Shown piece after piece: positions 23,809 through 32,916 of a DNA stretch of 55,272 bases. Source of the DNA: Gordonia sp. OPL2 (lineage in GTDB: Bacteria; Actinomycetota; Actinomycetes; Mycobacteriales; Mycobacteriaceae); NCBI RefSeq assembly GCF_003797825.1, contig NZ_RKME01000032.1, positions 1 through 55,272 on the forward strand. The letters run 5' to 3'. The notes below the pieces were generated by a model that saw only the letters and a list, made by a program, of their open reading frames with translations, was not told the DNA's origin and did not search any database. Position 1 is the stretch's first letter; every line of letters starts with the position of its first letter. Made by a program: the position numbers and the translations under genes.

Positions 23809-25175
23809 TGGCGATCACCCGCCGAGGACCGTCGACCTACCCACGCCGGAGGAACTAGTCCGCTGCGAGCGGCACCCAGCGGCCCCTGGCCACGTGCGAT
23901 CGCGCCAAACGATGCGATGTTACGTCCGCCGCAGTCTCCCCAGGTGATGCCATACCCGTCCTGGTGGCGTCGAGCAGCGAAGAGTTTGTCGATATCGTCG
24001 AAGGTGGCCCATTCGATCACCGTCAACACCGGGCCCAGCGGCGCACCGACAGCGTCCATGAGCGGCAACGCCTGCATCGTCGTACCGAGATCGATCACGG
24101 TCGGTGTGACGAACCATCCCATCCGGTGTTTGACGTCGTCGGGGACCTTGCCCCCGCATAAGACTCGTCCACCTGCTGCCGACAGCCTATGTACACGCGA
24201 CATGGCTTGACGCCGTTGGAGCTCGGCCGGCAGAGGCGCTGGACCAACGTTGGACACCGCATCGACCAGCGCGGCGCGTACAGCTTGTGTGCAGGCAGAG
24301 TGAACAGCGACGGTATGTAGCCCGAAGAGACTTCCTGCGCTGTTCACTCGGACAGCAGCGGCGACCTCGAGAGCGAGATGGGCAATGTCCTCAGCGCTTG
24401 CATCCGGGTACACCACCGCAGCATTGCCGCCTCCTCGTAGCGTCGACAGGGGCACGTTGGTGAATGGGTATGCGCGAGCCGAGCGCGCAAGAGTGTCGGA
24501 GTTTCCGTGGACGCTGAGCTGTCCCAGTCGATTGCTGCTGATCAGTGCGGCGCCGACATCGACTCCTGTGCCCTGTACGACATTGACGACCCCGGCTGGA
24601 AAACCGGCCTGTTCGGCGAGATACGCGACGGCGATCGGGGACATCGGGCCCCGTAGTGACGGCTTGACTACCACGGACTCCCCGCGAACCAACGCGGCGA
24701 AGACACCAAGGAGCATTTCGGCGAACGGCGCCCCCCAGGACAGGATGTGGCCAGATACGCAGCCTTGAGCGTCCCGTTCCGGGACCCGATTCTCGCTGAG
24801 ATATCGCCGGGCGAGTCCTAGTGAGGCCTCCACTATGTCGAGTGCGTCACGATGCGACACACCGGATTCGGTGCTCATCAGGTGCGCGAACTCGACACTT
24901 GCATCGGTGAGTCTCGACAGCAGTGCGACCAGAAGGTGCTCGCGCGTCGCTGGATCAGACCACCGCCCGTGGAGCGCCTCGCCGGCCGCGGTAATCGCGC
25001 GCTCGACGTCGATACGCGAGGACAGGGGCACCACTGTGGTGATGGTGGAGTCGACTGGATTTCGGATCTCGAACTCATAAGGTGCGGCCGGGAACAGCCA
25101 ACGACCACCGATGATATTGCGCCCGTAGTCGTCGTCACTGGGCAATAGAGATCTGGCGTGGGTGTCAACTACCAT
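23805..25175 (-). CDS. Aldehyde dehydrogenase-fold protein lacking the catalytic residues
   Basis: 456 residues from ATG 25175 (GAAGGAG ribosome site). The fold is recognisable (SWGAPFAEMLLGVFAALVRG, VVVKPSL, GFPAGVVNVVQGTG, WFVTPTVI). The active-site positions are changed: WNFP is WGAP (Asn to Gly148), FTGS is VHGN (222-225), the ELGG glutamate is lost (STLRGGGN, 244-251) and the GQxC cysteine region reads VNSAGSLFG (277-285) with no Cys. Normal ALDH chemistry is therefore unlikely. The frame is intact and coupled to gshB, so it may be a binding or regulatory pseudoenzyme. A normal ALDH is present at 29922-31358. Confidence 0.82.
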   Translation of the reverse strand: MVVDTHARSLLPSDDDYGRNIIGGRWLFPAAPYEFEIRNPVDSTITTVVPLSSRIDVERAITAAGEALHGRWSDPATREHLLVALLSRLTDASVEFAHLMSTESGVSHRDALDIVEASLGLARRYLSENRVPERDAQGCVSGHILSWGAPFAEMLLGVFAALVRGESVVVKPSLRGPMSPIAVAYLAEQAGFPAGVVNVVQGTGVDVGAALISSNRLGQLSVHGNSDTLARSARAYPFTNVPLSTLRGGGNAAVVYPDASAEDIAHLALEVAAAVRVNSAGSLFGLHTVAVHSACTQAVRAALVDAVSNVGPAPLPAELQRRQAMSRVHRLSAAGGRVLCGGKVPDDVKHRMGWFVTPTVIDLGTTMQALPLMDAVGAPLGPVLTVIEWATFDDIDKLFAARRHQDGYGITWGDCGGRNIASFGAIARGQGPLGAARSGLVPPAWVGRRSSAGDRQ

Positions 25176-25225
25176 GATCAACTCCTTCGTCCACAAGTTG
25201 GTCCTTACTACATGGGGTGCGACGG

Positions 25226-26254
25226 TCAGCTGAGAAAGCGGTCGAAATAGACCCGATCAGCGCAGGCATGCCGTTCGCGCACGAGTGAGCGCATCGCGGC
25301 GTCGACCATCCCCGATGGGCCGGCAAGATAGACATCGTGTGACGAAAGGTCCTGCCAGTCCTCGGCGACATGGTCGATGACCACGCCGGCTCGTGTCACG
25401 AGGCCGGTATCGAGTCGATCTGCGGTGTCGGCTGCCTCCTGGACCGAGACGAGCACTCGAGCACCGGAGGTCTGCAACTTTTCCAGACGCTCCACGACCA
25501 CCAGGTCAGACCGTCGTCGCACCCCGAAGTAGAAGTCGATGGCGGGGCCGTCCTGGCGACGCAGAAGACACTCGGCGATCGCGAGCACCGGTGCGAGGCC
25601 GGTGCCGCCGGCGATGCACACGACTGGTCGATCCGATGTCGGGCGCGCGTAGGCCCGGCCGTAGGGTCCTTCGGCAATCAGCTCCGCGTCGGGGGTCAGG
25701 GTCGCGAATAGCCACTGCGAACCCGCGCCTCCCGGCTTGGCCCTGATGATGAACTCAACTTGACCACTGCCGAGCTCGGATGCCGGATGTGCCATCGAAT
25801 ACGCTCGGCGTACTCCGTCCCGGGATTCCAGGATCATGAACTGGCCGGGAAGGTATCGGATGGGGTTCTGAAAGGCCAGCGTGAACAGTGCGGTGTCCTC
25901 GGTCAACATCTCGCGACGGACCAGGATGGCCCTGAAACGTTGCGGCACCGGCTCCTCCGCCACCTGCGGGTCACCGAGTGCCGGAGCCTTCACCCGGCAG
26001 TTCCCGGTCGGAACGGACTGGCACATGAGGATGCGGTTCCCTCGGCGGCGATCCCGTTCGCTCAGGCCGGACGCCTCCGGCCAGAGCGAACGGACATCGC
26101 CGCCGAGGAGTTGAGCGCGGCAACTGCCGCATCCGCCGCTGGCACACTCGTAGGGCAACGCCAGACCCGCGCGCAAACCCGCACGTAGGAGAGTCTCGTC
26201 CGGTTCGCAGTCCACTTCGCTGTCGTGCCCGACGAACTCGGCTGACACCGCCAT
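25226..26254 (-). CDS. isoF: Isoprene monooxygenase reductase
   Basis: 342 residues from ATG 26254 (AGGAAGACG before it). It passes electrons from NADH through FAD and a [2Fe-2S] centre to the Rieske ferredoxin IsoC. Plant-type ferredoxin cysteines are Cys37, Cys42, Cys45 and Cys78. The FAD domain shows GVRRAYSMAHPA (R-x-Y-S), and the NAD domain AGGTGLAPVLAIAECLL, ending with YLAGPSGMVDAAMRSL. The order of domains matches reductases of soluble diiron monooxygenases. It follows isoE by 34 bases. Confidence 0.93.
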   Translation of the reverse strand: MAVSAEFVGHDSEVDCEPDETLLRAGLRAGLALPYECASGGCGSCRAQLLGGDVRSLWPEASGLSERDRRRGNRILMCQSVPTGNCRVKAPALGDPQVAEEPVPQRFRAILVRREMLTEDTALFTLAFQNPIRYLPGQFMILESRDGVRRAYSMAHPASELGSGQVEFIIRAKPGGAGSQWLFATLTPDAELIAEGPYGRAYARPTSDRPVVCIAGGTGLAPVLAIAECLLRRQDGPAIDFYFGVRRRSDLVVVERLEKLQTSGARVLVSVQEAADTADRLDTGLVTRAGVVIDHVAEDWQDLSSHDVYLAGPSGMVDAAMRSLVRERHACADRVYFDRFLS

Positions 26255-26288
26255 CGTCTTCCTCCCTGTGATCCGGGCGGTGTCGGGC

Positions 26289-27311
26289 TCAGCGCGTCGC
26301 ACTGAGCCCGACGGCCACCAGCGACCCGTGCCAGTCCTTGCGAACATCAGCTGCGATAGTGTCGGCGTCACGGCCCGATGGTGATGCCAACAGGGCCGCT
26401 CCGGCCTCGATCATCGCCTCGCCCCGCTCGACCCAGTCGTCGAGATAGGACTGCAGAGTCGCCAGGTGCGCCTGATCGGCCTTGGTGACGAACGTGACAA
26501 GTTCGGCACTCCAGCGTCGGCTGCGCTCACTGTCGTTGTAGAGGTTCTCTGCGATCAGCGAGTCCAGCCGCGCACCGATTCTCGCCAGCTGTAGGCCTGC
26601 CTCGGATAGGAACAACCGGTCCGCGATCGGTTTGACTACCAGATTGGTGACGACGAACGCCCGATCCCAATCGAACTCGACCAAGGCCCACTCGAATGCC
26701 TCACGAATCGGTTGCCACAGCGGCTTGTCGGTCCAGTCCGACTTTTCTCCGGTGGCAAACCCCTTCTCGGGATGGGCCAGCTTGAGTTGAGTCGTGCGAT
26801 AGGCAATCGTCTGCACGCGCCGAAGCTGATCAGCCGTCTGGAAGGCGGCACAGTTAGCGACGTAGCTACTCACCGCCAGTTGTTGCAGGTACGCCGACAA
26901 CATCTGCTGAGCGTGTCCCACATACCTAGTTGGAGTTATTGCGTTGCGCAGCAACGCGATCTGCTCATCGTTCAGTTTCTCGTCGTAGCCTTCGGAGTCA
27001 AACTGCTCGAGCAGGTACTCGATGTAGGTTTCTTGATCGTCCTGTGACGCGACGTAGGACCCGTAGGTCAGTGTATCCGGGTCGCGGAAGTCGTCCCAGG
27101 CGATTTCGCGCAACGGCATTGAATCCCGGTGCTCTCGAAGCCAGGCGTTTCCGTGTACGTCTGGTCCCATCTCCAGCGGGATCTCACCGGTGGTGTGATT
27201 CATGTTGTGGGTGAGAATCTCGTATTCGGTGGGACGACGCCCGAGGTTACCGAACGCACTCCAGGTTTTCAGCCCGCGCTTACGCGCCTTCTTAGCCACT
27301 TTCTCGCTCAT
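26289..27311 (-). CDS. isoE: Isoprene monooxygenase hydroxylase beta subunit
   Basis: 340 residues. Structural partner of IsoA in the (alpha-beta-gamma)2 hydroxylase; it has the same diiron-protein fold without iron ligands. Family features: RRPTEYEILTHNMNHTTGEI-like start, SSYVANCAAFQTADQLRRVQ in the core helix and FEWALVEFDWDRAFVVTNLV. Its length is typical of toluene/alkene monooxygenase beta subunits. It begins 3 bases after the isoD stop. Confidence 0.93.
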   Translation of the reverse strand: MSEKVAKKARKRGLKTWSAFGNLGRRPTEYEILTHNMNHTTGEIPLEMGPDVHGNAWLREHRDSMPLREIAWDDFRDPDTLTYGSYVASQDDQETYIEYLLEQFDSEGYDEKLNDEQIALLRNAITPTRYVGHAQQMLSAYLQQLAVSSYVANCAAFQTADQLRRVQTIAYRTTQLKLAHPEKGFATGEKSDWTDKPLWQPIREAFEWALVEFDWDRAFVVTNLVVKPIADRLFLSEAGLQLARIGARLDSLIAENLYNDSERSRRWSAELVTFVTKADQAHLATLQSYLDDWVERGEAMIEAGAALLASPSGRDADTIAADVRKDWHGSLVAVGLSATR

Positions 27312-27314
27312 AAG

Positions 27315-27635
27315 TCACGCCTCGTTTTCGTAGTACCAACGATATTCGTCGTCACGGGTGTACAGCCGCCCTTTGAACGACGGCATGTCGATCTCCAGTG
27401 CAGCCAGTTTGTACGCCTGCCCGTAGTACTTCTCGAGGCTTGCCTGTGTCAGTCGACAGGAACGTACCGTGTGAATGCGAACGTAATCGTCACGGTCGAG
27501 AACGAGAACGTCGGTATCGGGATTGTCCTCTTCAATCGCGTCGATGACGGCCTCGGCTAGATCGCCAGAGCGGATCACCGGCCCGACCAGGTTGGTAGAT
27601 GCCTCGGCTTCGGCATCCATCTCGAGCACACTCAT
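27315..27635 (-). CDS. isoD: Isoprene monooxygenase coupling/effector protein
   Basis: 106 residues, the size of MmoB/TmoD-type effector proteins, which bind the hydroxylase and control oxygen activation. It has VGPVIRSGDLAEAVIDAIEE, then a segment of beta strands (VLDRDDYVRIHTVRSCRLTQ) and the final RDDEYRWYYENEA. No cofactor motif, as expected. It lies between the Rieske ferredoxin and the beta subunit, the usual order. Confidence 0.92.
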   Translation of the reverse strand: MSVLEMDAEAEASTNLVGPVIRSGDLAEAVIDAIEEDNPDTDVLVLDRDDYVRIHTVRSCRLTQASLEKYYGQAYKLAALEIDMPSFKGRLYTRDDEYRWYYENEA

Positions 27636-27657
27636 GCTTCTCTCAGGGCTCCTTAGT

Positions 27658-27987
27658 TCAGTGGGTCACTGCGTGATTGAGACGTACCTGGATGACGCCG
27701 TCCATAATTCGAACGTCGTGCTTCTTGAGGCACGTGTCGGTCGGGTTGACGCCGTTACCGGACAAGGCGTCAAATTGCCACTCGTGTGCGCGGCATGTCA
27801 CGACACCGTTCTCGAACTCACCTTCGACCAGTGAGATGCTCTGGTGAGGGCAGATCCCGTCGTAGGCCCTGACCTCGCCATCCACCTTCAGGACGAGCAC
27901 CTCGTCGTCACCGATGTCGAAGGACTCCATTTCTCCGTCCCACAGCTCGTCGGCGTCCACGACATCCACGAAGTCGTCGTCAGCCAC
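27658..27987 (-). CDS. isoC: Rieske-type ferredoxin of isoprene monooxygenase
   Basis: 109 residues from a GTG at 27987, which overlaps the isoB stop by 8 bases; longer upstream frames are isoB shadow. The Rieske [2Fe-2S] ligands are Cys46-Pro-His48 and Cys65-Arg-Ala-His68, with the usual spacing (CPHQ...CRAHEW). It carries electrons from IsoF to IsoA. Confidence 0.95.
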   Translation of the reverse strand: MADDDFVDVVDADELWDGEMESFDIGDDEVLVLKVDGEVRAYDGICPHQSISLVEGEFENGVVTCRAHEWQFDALSGNGVNPTDTCLKKHDVRIMDGVIQVRLNHAVTH

Positions 27988-28267
27988 TTGCCACCTCCGC
28001 GGTTTCTCGGAATCTGACGTCGAACCACTGCAGCGGCGGCACGGGGTTCGTCGCGAACAGTTCTTCGACCTTGCTCTCGGGCGGTAACACTTTGCCGTGA
28101 AGCAGCACGTCGTATCCGGGGTGCGGATCAGGTCGCGCGATGCGCCGCGCGACACTATGGACCGCGACTTTTTCTGCAACCTGGTCCCAGGTGTCCTCGG
28201 TGTCGATGGCAACGAGGTGAGGGACGAAATCGGTCACGAATCGTCCGGTGATGGGGAAGGGTGCCAT
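27980..28267 (-). CDS. isoB: Isoprene monooxygenase hydroxylase gamma subunit
   Basis: 95 residues, matching small gamma subunits of the toluene/alkene monooxygenase group (TmoB-like). Recognisable features are FPITGRFVTDFVPHLVAIDT, VAEKVAVHSVARRI and the end PPLQWFDVRF. It has a ubiquitin-like fold by family and supports hydroxylase assembly. It lies 24 bases after isoA and overlaps isoC. Confidence 0.92.
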   Translation of the reverse strand: MAPFPITGRFVTDFVPHLVAIDTEDTWDQVAEKVAVHSVARRIARPDPHPGYDVLLHGKVLPPESKVEELFATNPVPPLQWFDVRFRETAEVASG

Positions 28268-28291
28268 TGTTCAAGTCCTCTCTGGGCCACC

Positions 28292-29782
28292 TCAGGCCGT
28301 GGCAGTCTCGGCGGGTAGATAGTCTTTGGCCCACGCGTACTCGTACACGTCGTCACCCATGACATCGGGCGTCAGGCCCATGTACAGGAGTCCGCCTGCA
28401 AGATCGGCCGGTACGATCTGGCCGTCGATAAACCGGTCGATGAAGTTCTGATGGCCTGCGTAGCGTTCCGGGTCCTGTTCGAAGCACCACTTCGAGATCT
28501 CGGAATCGAACTGATAAAGCCGCCCTTTGTATTCGAGACTGTGCTCAGCGAGCTCGTGGCGCGAAAATGCCGAGCCCAAGGGAAGCTGGGTCAAGTTGCA
28601 CAGCGACGGAAGGGTGTCGGGCAAAGTGTTCTCGATACGATCGTCATTGACATTCTTGATGATCTCGTCCCACAGCGCTCCCCAGTTGTTCTCCCAGGTG
28701 GGGTACTTCTCGCGCAGCCAGTCCCGTTCGTCCTTGGACACACCGGCGTTGGGCTTCCAGAACAGGGTCGGACGCCAGTACCAGGTACCGATATGCATCG
28801 CATGGTGGCCGTTCTCGAGGGACACCAGGAACTGATCCCAGTACCACGGCTTCTTAAGGCCGTAGTCGTTGAGAATCCGTTCGTGGTGGTTGACAATCCA
28901 CTCGAGCATGAACTCCTTGAAGCTCATCTTGCGTTGATCGAGCGGGGTGTAGTAGTCCATCGCCGGGCCGGTCAGAGTTTGGAACAGGCGAGTCGCCCGC
29001 CAGAACGCCACGTCGAGGGCGGTCTGTGCTCGCTGGGGGTCATGCTCCATAAGGACTTCCAGGGTGGGGAAGCCCTGTTGTGCGTGTCGCGCCTCGTCTG
29101 TCTGGATCGACGACAGCAGGTTCGACCAGTTGATGTCACCTGCGGCCATCGCGTCGGCGGCCAGCGCCACGAACTGGATGTTGGTGAAACCGTGCTCCAC
29201 AGTGAGGCTCGATGCCAGCGCCGCCTCGATACAGTCTGCATTGAGCATTGCGTCGTCGAAGAAGTTCTTGACGGCGAGTACGCCCCACTCGTTGGTGTGG
29301 AATGCCTTCTGCGCCCAGTCGAACCGTGGCTCCTGCTTGAGCAGGTCATGGGAGAATCGCATGTCCAGCTGGGTGTGACGGGTCTCGTCCAACATCCCGA
29401 ACACTCCCAGATTGCGCCAGCGGGTGGAGGGAGCGAAACGACAGAATCGGGCCTGCATCGTGACCGCCATGTGTTCGACCATGCAGGTGGTACCCATGTG
29501 TAGGTGGGATGCGGCGACGTGTGCGGGGTCGAGTTTCTCGTAGAGGCCGGCACGGCTCAAGGCGTTGCTGACCGCTTTGACTCCCATTTCTTTCTCGCGC
29601 TGAATGCGAACGTAATCGCGGAAGGACACGCGGAACGGCTCGTCCCACTTCTGCCAGGCGTCGGCGGGAATGTTGCCGGCGCCGGACCACTCGTCGGGGA
29701 ACGCGAGCTTGGGATCGACGTAACTCAACTCCCAGTCGAGGTCGCGCGAGGTGTCGTACCAATCGTCTCTGTTCAACAACAT
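28292..29782 (-). CDS. isoA: Isoprene monooxygenase hydroxylase alpha subunit (diiron)
   Basis: 496 residues from ATG 29782 (MLLNRDDWYD). It is the catalytic subunit that epoxidises isoprene at the methyl-substituted double bond. All diiron ligands are visible with the spacing of toluene monooxygenase: Glu103, Glu133 and His136 (DETRH), Glu196, and Glu230 and His233 (DEARH). The 139-base gap before it (29783-29921) may hold an internal promoter and a weak TTGCC/GGCAA hairpin at about 29846-29861. It is the marker gene usually used for isoprene degraders; other alkenes or aromatics could also be substrates. Confidence 0.95.
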   Translation of the reverse strand: MLLNRDDWYDTSRDLDWELSYVDPKLAFPDEWSGAGNIPADAWQKWDEPFRVSFRDYVRIQREKEMGVKAVSNALSRAGLYEKLDPAHVAASHLHMGTTCMVEHMAVTMQARFCRFAPSTRWRNLGVFGMLDETRHTQLDMRFSHDLLKQEPRFDWAQKAFHTNEWGVLAVKNFFDDAMLNADCIEAALASSLTVEHGFTNIQFVALAADAMAAGDINWSNLLSSIQTDEARHAQQGFPTLEVLMEHDPQRAQTALDVAFWRATRLFQTLTGPAMDYYTPLDQRKMSFKEFMLEWIVNHHERILNDYGLKKPWYWDQFLVSLENGHHAMHIGTWYWRPTLFWKPNAGVSKDERDWLREKYPTWENNWGALWDEIIKNVNDDRIENTLPDTLPSLCNLTQLPLGSAFSRHELAEHSLEYKGRLYQFDSEISKWCFEQDPERYAGHQNFIDRFIDGQIVPADLAGGLLYMGLTPDVMGDDVYEYAWAKDYLPAETATA

Positions 29783-29921
29783 GTGTCTGATTGCCTTCCC
29801 AGTTCTATCTGCAGATGCGTGAGGCTGTATTCTATTGTGCCCATTTGCCATTCGCGGCAATTACAGGTGTGCAATGTGTCCGCCGGTGCCAGGTGGCCCC
29901 ACGGAGCAAACCTTGGGATGC

Positions 29922-31358
29922 TCACCCCCGTGTGGCTCGAATGACCTTGATATCGGTGTAGGCCAATACGCCGTAGATGGACTGCTCGACGCCGAGGCCG
30001 GACTGCTTGACCCCGCCGAAGGGCACGTCTGAAGTGAGCACGGGATGGTTATTGATCCAGACCGACCCGGCTTCGAGCCGATCGGCCACGCCGCGCGCAC
30101 GGGACTCGTCGCTGGACCAGACAGAAGCGCCAAGTCCGAGCGGCGAGTTGTTCGCCCGCGCGACCACATCATCGATGTCGTCGTAGGTGAGCAACGGGAG
30201 CACTGGGCCGAATTGCTCCTCGCTGGCCAGCGGCACGTCATCGGCAAGGCCGCGGACAAGGGTGACCGGATGGAAATAGCCTGGCCCGTCGGGGATCTCG
30301 CCGCGGAAGTAGACGTCGGCTCCGCGTTGAACGGCGTCGTCGACGTAGCCTTTGACCTTGCGGTACTGCACCTCATTCTGGATCGGCCCCATCATCACGC
30401 CGTCGTGGAGGCCGTTGCCGACTGTTACCGTCGCGGCGATCGCCGTGAGTGCATCGGCCACGTCATCGGCGAGTCGACGCGGTACGTAGAGTCGCTTGAG
30501 TCCTGCGCACACCTGACCGCAATTGGAAAGCCCGCCCCAGTACAGGCCAGACGCAATCGCCTGGACGTCAACGTCGTCGAGGACGATTCCCGCGTCGTTG
30601 CCCCCGAGTTCGAGGGTCAGCCGCTTGAGTGTGGGGCCTGCCGCCGACATGATCGAGGTGCCCGCACGCTCAGACCCGGTGAAGCTGATTTTGTTTATTC
30701 CGGGATGGGTCGAGATAGCTTTTCCGAGACTGTCTCCACCACTGAGTACCTGAACAACGCCCGGCGGCAGCACTTCCTGCGCGAGTTCGCCCAGGCGCAA
30801 CGTGGCTACCGGGGTCAGCGGCGAGGGCTTGATGATTACAGGACTGCCGGTGACCAACGAGGGTCCGATCTTCCACAGCGCCAGTAGGAGTGGATAGTTC
30901 CATGCGGTGATGCCACCGACAACACCAACGGGAACTCGGTGAATCTCGACGAGTTCGTCGTTGGTGTCACGGATGACTTCAACTGGAATGTCGAGGCTTG
31001 CGTACCGGGTGAGCGCACGCAATCCTGAATCGATCTCGCCGGCAGCCTTATCGAGAGGCTTGCCCTGCTCGAGTGTGACGAGTCGGGCCAGCTCGTCGAT
31101 GTTCTCTCGGACCTTATCGACGAAACTCAGTGTGATCTGTTGTCGCTCTGCGAGGTCCTTGGCGCTCCACCCCTTGGCTGCCCGCCGAGCAGCGCTGACC
31201 GCTTGTTCCAGGTGCTCGACGGTCGCGTCGGGGACCTCCGCGAGGACCTGCTCGGTCGCAGGGTTGATCACCGCCCGGCGAGCCGATGTCGACACAATCT
31301 TGCCGTCGATCGTGAGCCCCGGAGCGGAATCGAGAACGACCTCGGTTGATGTACTCAT
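29922..31358 (-). CDS. aldH: NAD(P)+-dependent aldehyde dehydrogenase (catalytically intact)
   Basis: 478 residues from ATG 31358, overlapping the isoJ stop by 4 bases. The active site is complete: Asn154 (WNYP), FTGS (226-229), Glu250 (LELGG), Cys284 (CGQVC) and the EEQFGPV motif. It contrasts with the degenerate ALDH at 23805-25175. It lies between isoJ and isoA inside the operon. It may oxidise an aldehyde intermediate or an off-pathway aldehyde; IsoH is itself reported to carry its alcohol substrate to the acid, so its precise role is uncertain. Confidence 0.93.
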   Translation of the reverse strand: MSTSTEVVLDSAPGLTIDGKIVSTSARRAVINPATEQVLAEVPDATVEHLEQAVSAARRAAKGWSAKDLAERQQITLSFVDKVRENIDELARLVTLEQGKPLDKAAGEIDSGLRALTRYASLDIPVEVIRDTNDELVEIHRVPVGVVGGITAWNYPLLLALWKIGPSLVTGSPVIIKPSPLTPVATLRLGELAQEVLPPGVVQVLSGGDSLGKAISTHPGINKISFTGSERAGTSIMSAAGPTLKRLTLELGGNDAGIVLDDVDVQAIASGLYWGGLSNCGQVCAGLKRLYVPRRLADDVADALTAIAATVTVGNGLHDGVMMGPIQNEVQYRKVKGYVDDAVQRGADVYFRGEIPDGPGYFHPVTLVRGLADDVPLASEEQFGPVLPLLTYDDIDDVVARANNSPLGLGASVWSSDESRARGVADRLEAGSVWINNHPVLTSDVPFGGVKQSGLGVEQSIYGVLAYTDIKVIRATRG

Positions 31359-32065
31359 ACGGACTGTCCTTCCGGCCGGAAGAGTGTTTGGAATTGCTCC
31401 TTCGAATAGTTCTTGTTGTCGTGCATGGCCTGTGCCTCCCGTGCGTCGTTGACTTTGACCTTGGCGGCCGGGCGCTCGGCGATCAATGCCGACCACCGTG
31501 CAACGTTGGGATAGTCGCCGAGCGCGATTCCGTGCCCTTTAGCGACTCGCGTCCAGGTGAAGCTTGCGATGTCGGCAATCGTGTAGGAATCGCCGACGAT
31601 GTACTCGCGGTCCTCGAGGTGATCGTCTAGGACCTTGTACACGCGGTTGATCTCGTTGGCGTATCGGCCGCGCGCATAGGGGATGTCGTGTCCGGCTTTG
31701 GGTGCGTAGGTGGAAAAATGGGCCGCTTGGCCTGCCATGGGACCCTGGTTGGCGACTTGCCAGAAGACCCAAGCGATCGTCTCGTATCGCAGAACAGGGT
31801 CGGCAGGCAGAAGCTTTCCGGTCTTCTCAGCGAGATAGATCAGGATGGCACCCGATTCGAACAACGGCAGGGGCCGGCCATCGGGGCCGTCACAATCTAC
31901 GATGGCCGGCACCTTGCTGTTCGGATTGACCTCGACGTACTCCTCGGCGAACTGATCCCCCGCGGTGATGTCGGTCCACTTGATGTTGTATTCGAGGCCC
32001 AACTCCTCCAGCGCGATCAAGATCTTCCGCGCGTTGGGGCTTGTGTAGTAGTACAGGTCAATCAT
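31355..32065 (-). CDS. isoJ: Glutathione S-transferase family protein
   Basis: 236 residues from ATG 32065. Thioredoxin-fold N-terminus (IDLYYYTSPNARKILIALEE, then NSKVPAIVD and ESGAILIYLAEKTGKLLP) and an all-helical C-terminal domain (GDSYTIADIASFTWTRVA). This is the YfcG/Ure2p-like pattern seen in IsoJ. In characterised iso pathways IsoJ shows general GST activity, and removal of glutathione from a later intermediate has been proposed but not shown. Stop overlaps the aldH start. Confidence 0.92.
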   Translation of the reverse strand: MIDLYYYTSPNARKILIALEELGLEYNIKWTDITAGDQFAEEYVEVNPNSKVPAIVDCDGPDGRPLPLFESGAILIYLAEKTGKLLPADPVLRYETIAWVFWQVANQGPMAGQAAHFSTYAPKAGHDIPYARGRYANEINRVYKVLDDHLEDREYIVGDSYTIADIASFTWTRVAKGHGIALGDYPNVARWSALIAERPAAKVKVNDAREAQAMHDNKNYSKEQFQTLFRPEGQSV

Positions 32066-32112
32066 GGTGACTACCTTCTCCTTAGGCCGATCTGAGTTAT
32101 GGCAGTCCTGAG

Positions 32113-32832
32113 TCAGACGTCGTATTCCTTGCGAATCCGGTCCATGTAGTCGACGAGATTCTGCTTCGACTGGACGTAGCCAGTGCCCAGCCACTGCTGC
32201 GGCTGATCGGCGACATGACGCAGGGTGGAGTACACCGATGCGTCGATCGAGTGCAGCTTGTCACCGAAGAAGTACGGCTTGTCACCGAGGAAATCGGAGA
32301 TCGCATCGATGTCGGCCTTGAAGAAGTCGAACACCACCTTCTCGTTGCGCCGCCCCATGCCCTGGCCGTCGAACTCGGCGAGGATACGGCCACGGAAGGC
32401 GTCGAGGCCCTCACGCATTTCCGGGGTGACCTCGGCGCCCTGGACGATGTAGGGAATGTAGACCTCCCAGCCCTCATCGTCACGCCAGCGCGGCTGGATG
32501 ATTCCGCTCCAGTAGAGGTGTTCCTCGATCAGTCGATTCCAGGCGAGCGACTGCGCGCGCTGCGCTGCAGTCAAGTCCGCATCGAGCTTGTCTCCGTACT
32601 TCTCCTTGAAGTGCGCGATGATCGTGTTGGAATCACCGACCTTGTTGCCATCCTCCTCCACGATGTAGGGCAGCTTTCCGTGCGGTGAATCCTGGTCGAG
32701 CGTGGCCAGATCCTGCGTTTTGTGCTCGAACGGGATCCCGGTGAAGGTCATGTAGTTCACGACCTTGGTCACATACGGGCTGATGTCCGGGATGCCCCAG
32801 GCGGGCACATAGCCGTAGACGGTGACAGTCAT
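32113..32832 (-). CDS. isoI: Glutathione S-transferase acting on isoprene epoxide
   Basis: 239 residues. It starts VTVYGYVPAWGIPDISPYVT, a thioredoxin-like N-terminus with the PYV-x-K active loop, followed by GKLPYIVEEDGNKVGDSNTI for glutathione binding, and a helical C-terminal domain (FGDKLHSIDASVYSTLRHVA). By homology to IsoI it opens 1,2-epoxy-2-methyl-3-butene with glutathione to give 1-hydroxy-2-glutathionyl-2-methyl-3-butene. It lies 84 bases after isoH. Confidence 0.93.
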   Translation of the reverse strand: MTVTVYGYVPAWGIPDISPYVTKVVNYMTFTGIPFEHKTQDLATLDQDSPHGKLPYIVEEDGNKVGDSNTIIAHFKEKYGDKLDADLTAAQRAQSLAWNRLIEEHLYWSGIIQPRWRDDEGWEVYIPYIVQGAEVTPEMREGLDAFRGRILAEFDGQGMGRRNEKVVFDFFKADIDAISDFLGDKPYFFGDKLHSIDASVYSTLRHVADQPQQWLGTGYVQSKQNLVDYMDRIRKEYDV

Positions 32833-32916
32833 TTGTCGGGTTTCCTTCCACTGTGTTTGTTATTGGTGTGCTGTCTCTGGACAGTGTTCGTTAGAGCGCT
32901 GTCCCACAATCGATGT

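Noticed and set aside
28451..29503. Plus-strand 350-codon frame opposite isoA
   Set aside because: Antisense to a gene with all six diiron ligands in the correct spacing.
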